From: a bacterium
GTDB taxonomy: Bacteria; Bdellovibrionota_C; UBA2361; SZUA-149; JAEUWB01
NCBI GenBank assembly: GCA_016786595.1
Contig: JAEUWB010000060.1
Coordinates: 124,001 to 188,000 of the forward strand
Direction: 5' to 3'
Length of the DNA stretch: 64,000 bases
Positions within the stretch are counted from its first letter, which is position 1, and each line of letters begins with the position of its first letter. This document shows positions 1-9,242 of this stretch, in pieces. The notes beneath the pieces are model-generated. The model made no database searches. It saw only the letters and a program-made list of their open reading frames with translations, and was not told the origin of the DNA. The translations under genes and the position numbers were made by a program.

Positions 1-1006
1 CAATTTTCCCAACGCCTAGAATCGCTGATTGTGGCTGAAGAATAATTGGTGTGGCTAATAAACTTCCACTTGTTCCATGGTTTGTAATCGTAAAGGTTCC
101 GCCGCGGATATCACTCGTCTCAAGTCGTCCAAGCCGGGCACGATCAGTTAAGTCTGCTACAGACTTTGCCAATTCTTTAAAATTCTTCTGCTCAGCAGCA
201 TGCAGCACCGGAACAACTAAGCCTTCAGGGATTGCAACGGCTAGGCCAATATTACAGGTGTCAAAAAGTTCAATCGTGTCTTGATGTAGCCTGCTATTTA
301 CTTCAGGCACAGTTTGTAGCGCCTTAATGGCTGCAGTGACGAAATAGGGAGTAAAAGTTAATTTGATTTCATCGTTAAGAAAGGGCGTTTTATGAACTTC
401 ACGATGCGCAAAAACTCTAGATAAATCAGCTTCCATCACAGCGGTTACGTGCGGCGCAGTGCGCAGCATACTGGTCACCATATTCTGGGCGATAGTTTTA
501 CGCATTGCCGTAAGTGGAATGTGATGTGAAGGAATTTGCGGGCGAGGGTCGCTATTATTTTTTAAATAGTTCTCAACATCTTCAAGCGTAATTCTGCCAC
601 CGCGCCCAGTGCCCGAAATTGAGTCAGCAGACAAATTGTGATCCTTGATTAGTTTACGCACAGCTGGACTTAAATCAGCGTTGACTTGAGCTGCACTCGT
701 TGGAGTTGAAGATTTTACTGCAACTTTTTCCGGCGCTGCGTTAGTTGTTGAACTTGCTGTGGCTCCAACCCGAAGACTACCTAGAATATCACCTGGCTCA
801 ACTTTATCACCTTCGTTTTTTAAGATCGCTTCAATTACACCAGCAGCAGGAGCCGGTATTTCGAGTGAAACTTTGTCGGTGCTGATTTCAACTAAGGGCT
901 CGTACTGCTCAATGAATTGACCAGGTTTTTTGAGCCACGAGGATACAAAAGACTCACTGCCTTCTCTTTGGTCTGCAGGGAAAAGAATTTTAATCACGTC
1001 CGACAT
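1..1006 (-). CDS. Dihydrolipoamide acyltransferase (E2), 5' part only
   Basis: E2 core of a 2-oxo-acid dehydrogenase complex; it passes the acyl group made by E1 to CoA through a lipoyl arm. Only residues 1-335 are visible, because the C-terminal catalytic end lies beyond base 1. The N-terminal lipoyl domain has the acceptor lysine in EISTDKVSLEIPAP (K45). After an Ala/Thr-rich linker comes a peripheral-subunit-binding domain (SPAVRKLI, GTGRGGRITLEDV, about residues 105-145), then the start of the acyltransferase fold. The ATG lies 9 bases after the stop of the fused E1 gene, so the two form an operon. Fused E1 partners are usual for branched-chain-type complexes, but the substrate cannot be fixed from this sequence. 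Confidence 0.9.
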   Translation of the reverse strand, partial: MSDVIKILFPADQREGSESFVSSWLKKPGQFIEQYEPLVEISTDKVSLEIPAPAAGVIEAILKNEGDKVEPGDILGSLRVGATASSTTNAAPEKVAVKSSTPTSAAQVNADLSPAVRKLIKDHNLSADSISGTGRGGRITLEDVENYLKNNSDPRPQIPSHHIPLTAMRKTIAQNMVTSMLRTAPHVTAVMEADLSRVFAHREVHKTPFLNDEIKLTFTPYFVTAAIKALQTVPEVNSRLHQDTIELFDTCNIGLAVAIPEGLVVPVLHAAEQKNFKELAKSVADLTDRARLGRLETSDIRGGTFTITNHGTSGSLLATPIILQPQSAILGVGKI

Positions 1007-1015
1007 TGAACACCT

Positions 1016-3091
1016 TTATGTTTCAATTATTTTCTTCATAGTTTCGATCATCAAATCAACCGAAGGGATGACATGATCCATTAAATTCATATTGTGTGGA
1101 ATGGGAATATCGTCAACTGCTAAACGCTCAATTGGAGCATCGAGCGAAAAGAATGCTTCTTTTGCAACGGTTGCACTGATTTCTGCACCAAAACCACAAG
1201 TAGCATAGTCTTCATGCACAATTAATAAACGACGACACTTTTTCACAGCCCCGAGTACGGCTTCTCGATCCCAAGGCACCAGTGTGCGTAAGTCAAGTAA
1301 GGTGCACTCGAAACCTGATTTTTCACAAGCTTCGTCAATACGCTCAACCATTGCCCCCCAAGTGACAATCGCGAGCTCATTTCCTTCACGGATTGTACGC
1401 GCTTTACCCAGTGGCAGGACAAAATCATCACCCGGATAGGGTCGTCTAGCCCAGGCATTGTCTAAGAGGTGACGGTGTTCAAAGAAAATACTCGGGTTAT
1501 TGCTACGCAGCGCGGCACGTAAAAGCCCTACAGCATCTTCAGCGTTTGAAGGCACAAGCACTTGCCAGCCCACAGAATGAATCCAGGCAACTTCATCAGA
1601 AACACTGTGCCAAGGGTCACCGCACTTTGCAAAGCCTCCAGGAATGCGTACCACCATTGGTGCTGCAAAACGATTTGCCGTGCGCCAGCGCATTGTTCCA
1701 ATGTTATGCAGCTGCTCTGTTGCCGGGTCAGCGTATTTTCTAAACTGAATTTCAGGAACAGGTAAAAGTCCATTTAAAGCCAGCCCGACTGAGCGGCCAA
1801 TAATACCTTCTTCGGAAAGACTGGTATCAAAGACTCGGTTTGTTCCGAATTGTTCTTGCAAGCCAAGTGTTGCTGCATGAACTCCGCCTTTAGGGCCAAC
1901 ATCTTCACCGAAAACTAACACCTTTGGGTTAATTTTTAATTCATGTTCAAGCGTGCGACGGATTGCGGTGAGCATATTAATTCTAGTTGGCTCAGAATTT
2001 GGCACGCTGCTGCTTTGTGGAAAAGTGTGTCCTTCGGGAAGTAGCCCTCCGACTTTTTGTAAGGCTAAGTTTTTTGCATTTGGCGGAGTAAAATCGAAGA
2101 CGAAATCAAAGATTTTTTCAGCATCAGGTTCACGACGCTTTAAGGCCGCATCGAGTGCTTGTGAAACTTCGCTTTTCACCTGCTCTTCAATTGCGGCGAT
2201 GTTTGTCTGTGGGAGAATTGCGTTACTGAGATATTTAATCAAAGCTGCTAGCGGATCGCGAGCAAGTTCGCTGTCAATTAAGTCCCTTGTTTTATAGGCT
2301 TGAGTATCCTGTCCGGAATGACCAGAAAGCCTTGGGACAGTTAAGCGGACCAGGGCCGGGCCCTTCCAGCTACGCACGTGGGTTAATGCGTCTGTGAAAA
2401 GTTTTGCTGTTTCAACAGGGTCAGAGCCATTGCCATCATAAATATTTAAATTGGAAAAACTAGCAAGATTCTTAGCAATATTTGCTCCTGGGGTTTGCTT
2501 TTCGCTTGTTACAGAAATCGCATACTGGTTATCCTCAATGTAGAAGAGTACGGGCAGTGATAAAGTTGTGGCGATTGTTAAGGCTGACCAAAAACCATTG
2601 GTAGCAACCGACCCTTCACCACCGAGCACAACTGCAATTGCGCCTTGGCAAGTTTGATCGCCTAATTCTTGCGCACGGTAGACTAAGCCTTGAGCCCAGC
2701 CAACAGTTGGCGTGTATTGCGAGCCAACGTCACCTGACATCGGCAAAACTGTGGCTTTACCTTGTGAAGGTAAATTACAAACCACACCGATATCTCTGCC
2801 ATCACTAAATCCACCAGACTTCATTAACGGACCAGCAAAAGCATCTTCGATTGTAAGTCCTTGAGTTAAAAGAATTGGCCTGCTGCGATAATATGCAGAG
2901 ATTGAATCTCTTGGATGATTAATCAATGAACCAAGGATAATTTGCGGGACATCGTGGCCTCGTGCAGAAAACTGATAAATTACTTTTTTCTGTGGCAAGA
3001 GCTCAGTCTCTTCAAGACGATCGATTTCACGCGAAATCAAACACGTTCTTAAGACCTCAAGCCAATTAATTTCCTGCTGCGATTTTGCCAT
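1016..3091 (-). CDS. Fused E1 alpha-beta subunit of 2-oxo-acid dehydrogenase (branched-chain type)
   Basis: Thiamine-diphosphate-dependent decarboxylase; the 691 residues join the alpha and beta subunits that are separate proteins in many bacteria. The alpha half (about 1-330) carries the ThDP/Mg motif GGEGSVATNG (157-166) with EDNQYAIS (186-193), and RLSGHSGQDTQAYK, corresponding to the loop phosphorylated in eukaryotic E1. The beta half starts near residue 372 (INMLTAIRRTL, FGEDVG) and ends with a transketolase C-terminal domain. It is the first gene of an operon with the E2 downstream, and diverges from the crotonase gene at 3188. The likely substrate is a branched-chain 2-oxo acid, but pyruvate is possible. 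No E3 gene is in the window. Confidence 0.9.
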   Translation of the reverse strand: MAKSQQEINWLEVLRTCLISREIDRLEETELLPQKKVIYQFSARGHDVPQIILGSLINHPRDSISAYYRSRPILLTQGLTIEDAFAGPLMKSGGFSDGRDIGVVCNLPSQGKATVLPMSGDVGSQYTPTVGWAQGLVYRAQELGDQTCQGAIAVVLGGEGSVATNGFWSALTIATTLSLPVLFYIEDNQYAISVTSEKQTPGANIAKNLASFSNLNIYDGNGSDPVETAKLFTDALTHVRSWKGPALVRLTVPRLSGHSGQDTQAYKTRDLIDSELARDPLAALIKYLSNAILPQTNIAAIEEQVKSEVSQALDAALKRREPDAEKIFDFVFDFTPPNAKNLALQKVGGLLPEGHTFPQSSSVPNSEPTRINMLTAIRRTLEHELKINPKVLVFGEDVGPKGGVHAATLGLQEQFGTNRVFDTSLSEEGIIGRSVGLALNGLLPVPEIQFRKYADPATEQLHNIGTMRWRTANRFAAPMVVRIPGGFAKCGDPWHSVSDEVAWIHSVGWQVLVPSNAEDAVGLLRAALRSNNPSIFFEHRHLLDNAWARRPYPGDDFVLPLGKARTIREGNELAIVTWGAMVERIDEACEKSGFECTLLDLRTLVPWDREAVLGAVKKCRRLLIVHEDYATCGFGAEISATVAKEAFFSLDAPIERLAVDDIPIPHNMNLMDHVIPSVDLMIETMKKIIET

Positions 3092-3187
3092 ATTCCGTCG
3101 GAATAACCCCTTTTGAGATAGCCGAGGATGCCAAGAGAATGAAGGATAATCAACAACTCTTTAATCTACAATATTAATAGGGTATAT

Positions 3188-3979
3188 ATGCCTTCCATGA
3201 CTTACGAAACGCTCAAAATAGAATCTTCCTGTACAACTTTTATTATTGCCCTAAATCGTCCGGACAAATTGAATAGCTTTAATCAGCAACTTTCGACTGA
3301 GCTCATCAATGTGCTTTCACTGGCACGTGATGACGAATCAATACGCGCGATTATTATTACTGGAATGGGGCGAGCATTTTCTGCTGGTCAGGATCTACAG
3401 GAATTCGAGGGGAGTAATTGGCCTAAGCTCGGGGCGATTCTACAACATCGCTATAACCCGATTGTGGAACTCCTACGCACCATCCCTAAACCGATCATCG
3501 CTGCAGTCAATGGCCCTGCTGCAGGAGCAGGTGCTAATCTTGCGTTGATGTGCGACTTGGTAATTGCCGCAGAAGAGAGTTCTTTGATGCAGGCCTTTAT
3601 TCATGTGGGACTGGTTCCCGATACAGGTGGAACTTTCATTTTGCCGCGCTTAGTTGGAATGCATCAGGCCTTTAGACTTGCGGCTTTAGGCGAAAAACTT
3701 ACTGCACAAGATGCTTTTCAGCTTGGACTTGTTTATAAAGTTGTAGCTGGCGGACAGTTAATGGAAGAAGCTCAATCGATGGCCAGCAAATTAGCGCTAC
3801 TGCCTACTCAAGCAATTGGTCATTTAAAAGAAGCATTGAATAGCTCCCTCAGTCATAATCTCTTTGAGCAGTTAGAAATGGAAGTTAATCTTCAAACAAA
3901 ATGTGGTGAAACGGCTGATTTTACTGAGGGCGTAAAATCTTTCCTCGAGAAGCGTAAGCCACATTTTATTGGTAAATAG
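3188..3979 (+). CDS. paaG: Enoyl-CoA hydratase/isomerase, PaaG-like
   Basis: Crotonase-fold enzyme of 263 residues. The oxyanion-hole stretches are GMGRAFSAGQDL (59-70) and GPAAGAGANLALMCD (109-123). GLVPDTGGTF holds Asp145, where PaaG-type isomerases keep an Asp and ordinary hydratases a Glu. In phenylacetate breakdown PaaG converts the ring epoxide to an oxepin-CoA; it can also act as a delta3-delta2 enoyl-CoA isomerase. The start at 3188 has only a weak ribosome site, and Met4 is an alternative. A hydroxyacyl-CoA dehydrogenase follows 48 bases later, and paaJ, paaY and paaZ lie further on, which supports the phenylacetate role. The ring epoxidase genes are absent here, so a general fatty-acid role is not excluded. 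Confidence 0.82.
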   Translation: MPSMTYETLKIESSCTTFIIALNRPDKLNSFNQQLSTELINVLSLARDDESIRAIIITGMGRAFSAGQDLQEFEGSNWPKLGAILQHRYNPIVELLRTIPKPIIAAVNGPAAGAGANLALMCDLVIAAEESSLMQAFIHVGLVPDTGGTFILPRLVGMHQAFRLAALGEKLTAQDAFQLGLVYKVVAGGQLMEEAQSMASKLALLPTQAIGHLKEALNSSLSHNLFEQLEMEVNLQTKCGETADFTEGVKSFLEKRKPHFIGK

Positions 3980-4027
3980 TGCAATCAATTAACTCACGGG
4001 CAAAATTATGCTGGCTAAAGTTTATTT

Positions 4028-5200
4028 ATGAATCATACAAAAGTTATTGGTATTGTTGGGTTAGGCACGATGGGTGCCGGTATTGTTGAAGTCTTTGCGC
4101 GACAAGGGTATCAGGTCATTGCTTGTGATGCTGATGAAAAGCAAGTTAACTCCTTAGTCCAACGCGTGCGGAACTCGCTTAGTCAATTAGTTTCACGTGG
4201 TAAACTTACCATTGAAGAATGCGAACAAAGTCTGGCGAAGATCAAAGCATCAAGGGATTTTTCACAGCTTCGTCCCGTTAATTTTTTAATTGAAGCCGTG
4301 GTTGAAGATCTGACTGCCAAACACGCACTTTTTCGTTCACTTGAACCGCAAGTCAGTGAAAACACAATTATTGCAACAAACACTTCTTCACTCTCAATTG
4401 CTGCTCTTTCTCGGGCCTTTAATCAGCCACAGCGTTTTATCGGCGTGCATTTCTTTAATCCCGCCACGCGAATGCAGCTAGTTGAGCTTATTCCCTCGCT
4501 GCAAACAGCAACACAGTGCACCACGGAGGCAAAAAAATTAATCCAATCACTTGAGAAAACAGTCGTGATTGCTAAAGATACGCCGGGATTTATTGTGAAC
4601 CGCGTGGCGCGACCATTTTATGTTGAGGCTTTAAGAATTCATGATGAGGGAATTGCCGATCCTGCAACAATTGACTGGGCGATGAAGAAATTCGGCGGCT
4701 TTAAAATGGGGCCATTTGAGTTGATGGATTTAATCGGACACGATGTGAACTATGTTGTGACTGAAACTGTGTTTCAAGCAACTTATGGAGACTCGCGCTA
4801 TCGGCCTTCGATTACACAGAAACGCTTACTCGAGGCAGGGCTTTTAGGGAAGAAAACTGGGCGTGGGTTCTATGATTACCGAGATGGGGCGCAGCTTCCC
4901 GAGCCGAATCAAGATCAAAAGTTAGGCCAGCAAATTTTTGAGAGAATTATTGCAATGCTAATTAATGAGGCCACTGAAACACTACACTGGAAAGTTGCCT
5001 CACGCGAGGATATTGACGCCGCTGTGACTCTTGGCGTTAACTACCCTCAGGGACTTTTACGTTGGGCCGATCAGCTGGGCATTGCACATGTGTTAGAAAT
5101 TCTCCAAGCATTACAGCTCGAATACGAGGAAGAGCGCTATCGAGCGAGTATTCTACTAAAGCAGATGGCGAAAAATCAGCAGACTTTTTACGAAGTATAG
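4028..5200 (+). CDS. paaH: 3-hydroxyacyl-CoA dehydrogenase, PaaH-like
   Basis: NAD-dependent oxidation of a 3-hydroxyacyl-CoA; in the phenylacetate pathway the substrate is 3-hydroxyadipyl-CoA. The Rossmann motif is GLGTMGAGI (11-19). The catalytic region is GVHFFNPATRMQLVEL with His141, and KDTPGFIVNRVARPF starts the C-terminal dimerisation half. The tail (about 300-390) repeats part of the C-terminal domain, as in longer family members; at 390 residues it sits between the short form (about 285) and E. coli PaaH (about 475). It follows paaG on the same strand and precedes the pilin genes, where the catabolic run breaks off until paaJ at 9406. Confidence 0.85.
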   Translation: MNHTKVIGIVGLGTMGAGIVEVFARQGYQVIACDADEKQVNSLVQRVRNSLSQLVSRGKLTIEECEQSLAKIKASRDFSQLRPVNFLIEAVVEDLTAKHALFRSLEPQVSENTIIATNTSSLSIAALSRAFNQPQRFIGVHFFNPATRMQLVELIPSLQTATQCTTEAKKLIQSLEKTVVIAKDTPGFIVNRVARPFYVEALRIHDEGIADPATIDWAMKKFGGFKMGPFELMDLIGHDVNYVVTETVFQATYGDSRYRPSITQKRLLEAGLLGKKTGRGFYDYRDGAQLPEPNQDQKLGQQIFERIIAMLINEATETLHWKVASREDIDAAVTLGVNYPQGLLRWADQLGIAHVLEILQALQLEYEEERYRASILLKQMAKNQQTFYEV

Positions 5201-5347
5201 TAAGTATCTGCCTGTCTGAATCTGATCGTTTCCATCCGCTGCATCTCAAATTAGTCAATTTTACAAAGTACTTACCGCTAAGAAATTCCCCTAGTACTCT
5301 TTAGTGAAATCTCCTGCCTGCCGATCATACATTGCAGGGGAAGTGAA

Positions 5348-5812
5348 ATGTTTCAAACAAATCTTAAAAGTTTTAAGAATATTCGCGGTTTTAGTCTAAT
5401 CGATTTGGTAGTGTCAATGTCTATGTTTTCCATCATGACTGCTACCGCGATTAGTAATTGGTACGACCTAACGAATAGTTCTGATAATGCAGCGGACGTT
5501 ACAATCGCATATTTGAAAGAGGTGCGCACCAAAGCAATTCAAACAACACTTGCATACACGATCCAACCTGTTACTGCTTCAACAATATCGATCAAATATT
5601 CTCCAAAATGCTCAAGCACAACAAAAATAACTGATGCTAGTGCAACCCCACTGACATTACCTAAGGGAACTCAGTTTCAGAGCACTTCTTGGTCAATCTG
5701 CTTTGATAGTAGAGGATTTTCGTCGAGTTCTGGAACTTTTATCATCGGTGATTATAAAGGGCGAATAGAAACGATTCAATACTACCTCGGCGGAGGCATG
5801 CGAAAGGCGTGA
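5348..5812 (+). CDS. Prepilin-type minor pilin, FimT/GspH-like
   Basis: Small exported pilin-like protein of 154 residues with a type III prepilin signal: a short basic leader, then IRG^FSLIDLVVSMSMFSIMTA as cleavage site and hydrophobic helix. Position +5 of the mature protein is Asp instead of the usual Glu. The soluble part is a beta-rich GspH/FimT-like region with two cysteines (CSSTTK and SICFD). A GGGGAAG ribosome site sits just before the ATG. It opens a four-gene operon (5348-8955) in the classic minor pilin order FimT, PilV, PilW, PilX; such proteins prime assembly of a type IV pilus or pseudopilus. The main pilin, ATPases and secretin are not in the window. Confidence 0.78.
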   Translation: MFQTNLKSFKNIRGFSLIDLVVSMSMFSIMTATAISNWYDLTNSSDNAADVTIAYLKEVRTKAIQTTLAYTIQPVTASTISIKYSPKCSSTTKITDASATPLTLPKGTQFQSTSWSICFDSRGFSSSSGTFIIGDYKGRIETIQYYLGGGMRKA

Positions 5813-6201
5813 AGCTAAGAACAATTCGGGATTCAGGTAGAGGCTTTGCATTATTGGATTCGATGATCTCAATCGTTATACTACTTGTTGTTATTTCTTC
5901 CTTAACAGCAGGCGCAGTTAAATATATGAAATATAATCGCACGGCCGAATTGAAAACTACTGCCGCCCTTGTTGCCCAAAAAAAGCTAGAAGAGTATCGG
6001 CAACAAGATCCTGCATCTCTACCAACATCAGGTAGCGTTAATTCAGTAGTAACGTCTGGTGGGCGTAATTTTACTGCGACAACTACATTTTGTTCATTGT
6101 CTACATTTTGTGACACGAACTCTAGGCATGTCAAAGTATCCGTCTCATATCAATCCGTGTCTTTGGGTTCATTGGAAACAGTTTATACACAATTAAAATA
6201 A
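5809..6201 (+). CDS. Prepilin-type minor pilin, PilV-like
   Basis: Pilin-like protein of 130 residues. Leader and helix are GRG^FALLDSMISIVILLVVIS, again with Asp at mature position +5. The segment ALVAQKKLEEYRQQDPASLP after the helix is typical of PilV-type minor pilins. Two close cysteines (TFCSLSTFCD) may form a small disulphide loop. The start is a GTG that overlaps the TGA of the preceding gene by three bases, so translation is probably coupled. Second gene of the minor pilin operon; a role in priming pilus assembly is inferred from family and order. Confidence 0.75.
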   Translation: MKLRTIRDSGRGFALLDSMISIVILLVVISSLTAGAVKYMKYNRTAELKTTAALVAQKKLEEYRQQDPASLPTSGSVNSVVTSGGRNFTATTTFCSLSTFCDTNSRHVKVSVSYQSVSLGSLETVYTQLK

Positions 6202-6203
6202 TT

Positions 6204-7103
6204 ATGGCTGAACACGTTAAGTGGGGTACAAATAGCAAAGGTTTTACTACGATCGAGATGCTTGTTTCATCAGTAATTTTTTCTATTCTGGTTCTCGGCG
6301 CAGGTGGTACAATTGCCATGTACCGTTTAAATTATCATAATGATGTTGCAAAAACGCGACTTAACCAAAACTTACGAAATGCTACCGCGATTGTTTCATC
6401 TGCGTTAACCCAATCAGGTGAATATTTACCAGTTACATTTCCGATTATCGAATTGACAAATGGAACAAGTGGAAGTTCAGATCGAATAACAGTGAGAAAG
6501 GGACTCTTAGCAGAGGCTCCATTTCTATGTAAGACACTAGGAACTGGAGCAGCAGATCGAATTTATATCAGCAGTTCAGCTGGTGGTGCCCCGTCGGGGT
6601 GCGTCAGGGCGAATGTGACTACATCGTATAATACCTGGAAATCTTACCGTAGTGCAGCTACTGGAGCGCAAACTAAAGCATATATTTATGATAGCGCCGC
6701 CAAGGTTGGCGAATTTTTTTCTTATATTTCAGAAGTTGATACTGGGTCAGAATACTATTTAGTTCGGACTTCTGGGACTTGGGCAAACACATATAATACA
6801 TCTTCAACTTCATTATATATTATTGAAGAGATAAAATTCCAGCGTACAACTGACACGCTAGAATTAATTATAAATGAAGATACTAGCAATCCGTATTACG
6901 CCACATTTGGTATTACGGATTTACAAGTTGAAATCCGCAAAGTTGATGATACAATTGTAAATTCTTTTTCGCGTTCTGACCAATGGCAGAAAATCAAGTA
7001 TGTTGATTTTACTATCAATGGATTGGAATCAGGTATGAAAAAGACAATTTCAAAATCTCTAACAACAAGCATCTTCCCACGTAATATTCTAGGGCAATCA
7101 TAA
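6204..7103 (+). CDS. Prepilin-type minor pilin, PilW-like
   Basis: Pilin-like protein of 299 residues with SKG^FTTIEMLVSSVIFSILVLG, a regular cleavage site with the conserved Glu at +5, unlike its two upstream neighbours. The segment after the helix (RLNQNLRNATAIVSSALTQS) resembles PilW-type minor pilins, followed by a long beta-rich soluble domain with two cysteines (FLCKTL and SGCVRA). It starts two bases after the PilV-like stop and ends one base before the PilX-like start, so the four genes are tightly packed. Exact role is inferred from family and position. Confidence 0.75.
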   Translation: MAEHVKWGTNSKGFTTIEMLVSSVIFSILVLGAGGTIAMYRLNYHNDVAKTRLNQNLRNATAIVSSALTQSGEYLPVTFPIIELTNGTSGSSDRITVRKGLLAEAPFLCKTLGTGAADRIYISSSAGGAPSGCVRANVTTSYNTWKSYRSAATGAQTKAYIYDSAAKVGEFFSYISEVDTGSEYYLVRTSGTWANTYNTSSTSLYIIEEIKFQRTTDTLELIINEDTSNPYYATFGITDLQVEIRKVDDTIVNSFSRSDQWQKIKYVDFTINGLESGMKKTISKSLTTSIFPRNILGQS

Positions 7104-7104
7104 T

Positions 7105-8955
7105 ATGAAGTATACGAAGAATAATAGTCAAGGGTTTGCTTTGGTATACACACTAATGATGTTGGGCGTTCTTTCAATGCTTTCACTGACATATTTTCTT
7201 ACAACTAAAATTGAGCTTGCATCGACCCGTCAAGGACGCGATAGCTTGGCGGGGTTTTATACCGCAGAAGCTGGGATGAACGTACGGGCAGCCGCGATTA
7301 GAACGAAATTTGTAAACTTTAATTTACCTTCTGGGACAAGTCCAAGTACAACGAATGCTTGCCAAGGCTCTAACCTCGGTGCAGGGGATTTCGCCTGTCA
7401 AACTAATACTCTTGGACAACATTCTGTTACTACTTACATAATTGCTGATGCGTCAAATCCGTACACGACAACAATTCCAGGCGGGGAAAAATTTAGTGGG
7501 CTTACTGCGTATGAATATCGTTACACAGCGCACGCTGAATCTAAAAATATCTCTAGTGGGCGTATTGAATCGATTTTAGAACTTAAATTTAAAAGCCGCA
7601 CTGTCCCGTTATATCAATTCGCCTATTTTTATAACAAGGACTTAACGCTATTGCCGGGGGCGGCGATGAGCATTAGCGGAAGAATTCATGTCAATAATGA
7701 CATCTATCTTGATGCCGTAAATACAAATCCAAATGGATTAAGTTTGACTGGTCAAGTAACCGTTGCTGGGGATTTTTGGCGTGGCGATAAAGCAGGTACA
7801 ACAAATGTTTGTCGGGCAAATTCTGTAAGATTACTTGATCCTGTAACATATCAGACATTAAGTTCTGCATGCGGTGCAAGTGGCACAAGAGTCAAGGTTG
7901 ACCCGAGCACTTTGTCAAGTTTCAATCAAAACATTGTAGTCGGGTTTTCACCTGTTGGAGTTCCACCGATTTCCTCTTGGGCTTCAGGGCCAGGCCATGT
8001 TTTTTGGGACCGTGCTGATTTGCGACTGGCACTAATGCTAAATAGTTCAGAAAATGCTGATACAGGTCAATCTGCGACAGGCATCATCGTTGTAGCAAAT
8101 AATGCAACTAGCGCTAGTCAAAAAGACTCTACTGCAACAACGACTTTAAATAGTTCTACATCATGCCCAGGGGCATTAAGTGGCGGACGAGCGGTCGCTG
8201 TTTCTACTTGGAAAAATTATTGGATTAATAGCACATCTGGTGCAGATATGCGCGTACTGGATGTGGATGTAGTTGGGCTATTCAATTGCTTAAAAAATCA
8301 GAATTGGTTTGGCTGGGGTAAAACACTTGCGGATACAAGTGACGGAGGAATTGTGATTCATTTAACAGTAATTGGCCCTAATTCGAGCAATATTAATCGC
8401 TATGGCGTACGTCTTAGAAATGCCGCTGAGTTAAAATCTACTGTCAGTGGTGCTCCAACAATTAAGGGACTAACTATTGCTTCTGACCAAAATTTATGGA
8501 CCCTGGGAAACTTCAACTCGACAAATAAAAAGCCTGCTGCGCTACTGGGAGAAACATATTTACTACATTCGAATCAATGGAATGACGCCAATACAACTTA
8601 TTCAACGCGGAATGTAACAGCCTCAACAACTGTTAATGCGGCCATTGTATCAGGCAGTGGCACTACGGGGGGGATCGAAGGTATCGGCGGTCAAGGTGGC
8701 ACTAAAGAGATAGGATTAATTATAAACGAAGAGAACTTTAATGGGAAGACGATTACTATAAACGGGGCGCTAGTAAGCTTGCACAGGCAAACTCGATTCC
8801 CTACAACGTATTACTACGGTAGCCCGCGCTATTCAGCTCCGACGAGAGTAATTACGTACGATACAAGTTTTAACAATCCAGCAAACCTGCCACCTTTGAG
8901 TTTAATGTTCGTTTATTTAAAGCAGGAATTGTTTATTCGCGATTATGAGCAATAA
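7105..8955 (+). CDS. PilX-like pilus assembly protein with long C-terminal domain
   Basis: Large pilin-like protein of 616 residues. The N-terminus SQG^FALVYTLMMLGVLSMLSL has the prepilin site without Glu at +5, as in PilX and GspK families, which sit at the fibre tip. The stretch STRQGRDSLAGFYTAEAG is the usual PilX N-terminal hallmark. The remainder is Ser/Thr/Asn/Gly-rich and beta-rich, far longer than the ordinary PilX of about 200 residues; IHVNNDIYL and GLTIASDQNLWTLGNF suggest a surface-exposed repeat-like fold. Last pilin gene of the operon. It may be a tip adhesin-like subunit, which is inference. No pilY1 is found next to it. Confidence 0.7.
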   Translation: MKYTKNNSQGFALVYTLMMLGVLSMLSLTYFLTTKIELASTRQGRDSLAGFYTAEAGMNVRAAAIRTKFVNFNLPSGTSPSTTNACQGSNLGAGDFACQTNTLGQHSVTTYIIADASNPYTTTIPGGEKFSGLTAYEYRYTAHAESKNISSGRIESILELKFKSRTVPLYQFAYFYNKDLTLLPGAAMSISGRIHVNNDIYLDAVNTNPNGLSLTGQVTVAGDFWRGDKAGTTNVCRANSVRLLDPVTYQTLSSACGASGTRVKVDPSTLSSFNQNIVVGFSPVGVPPISSWASGPGHVFWDRADLRLALMLNSSENADTGQSATGIIVVANNATSASQKDSTATTTLNSSTSCPGALSGGRAVAVSTWKNYWINSTSGADMRVLDVDVVGLFNCLKNQNWFGWGKTLADTSDGGIVIHLTVIGPNSSNINRYGVRLRNAAELKSTVSGAPTIKGLTIASDQNLWTLGNFNSTNKKPAALLGETYLLHSNQWNDANTTYSTRNVTASTTVNAAIVSGSGTTGGIEGIGGQGGTKEIGLIINEENFNGKTITINGALVSLHRQTRFPTTYYYGSPRYSAPTRVITYDTSFNNPANLPPLSLMFVYLKQELFIRDYEQ

Positions 8956-8987
8956 GAAGATTTAGATATATTAATTGGAGGTACGTT

Positions 8988-9242
8988 ATGGTTAAGATAA
9001 ATTTAGTGTTTTTAAGTCTATTCGCTTTGATGCCCGTTAGCGCTCTGGCCGATGAAGAAAATACTTCAATCGACTGTAGCGCTGAATGTGATAGTGGAGA
9101 GAAATTAGCCGGTGTTTCTGTTGGTGAAACTGACGCTCGTTGTTATTGTCACGTTGAGAGTGAAATGCAAGAAGTAACCCCAGAAGAGCGTGGTGAAGAG
9201 CCTTATCAGAATACTACGGAAGACCCAGATACTTTAGGTTAA
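8988..9242 (+). CDS. Small secreted Cys-rich acidic protein
   Basis: Unrecognised protein of 84 residues. An N-terminal signal peptide (MVKINLVFLSLFALMPVSALA) is followed by an acidic mature part of about 62 residues with four cysteines in the pattern C-x3-C-x14-17-C-x-C (SIDCSAECDSG, ARCYCHVE), which could form two disulphides. A clear GGAGG ribosome site lies 8 bases before the ATG. It follows the PilX-like gene by 32 bases and may share its transcript, so an exported accessory of the pilus is possible. Nothing else points to a function. Confidence 0.65.
   Translation: MVKINLVFLSLFALMPVSALADEENTSIDCSAECDSGEKLAGVSVGETDARCYCHVESEMQEVTPEERGEEPYQNTTEDPDTLG

Noticed and set aside
51-284. Plus-strand open frame at the window start
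   Set aside because: It is antisense to the E2 acyltransferase, whose lipoyl and subunit-binding domains read cleanly on the minus strand to base 1.
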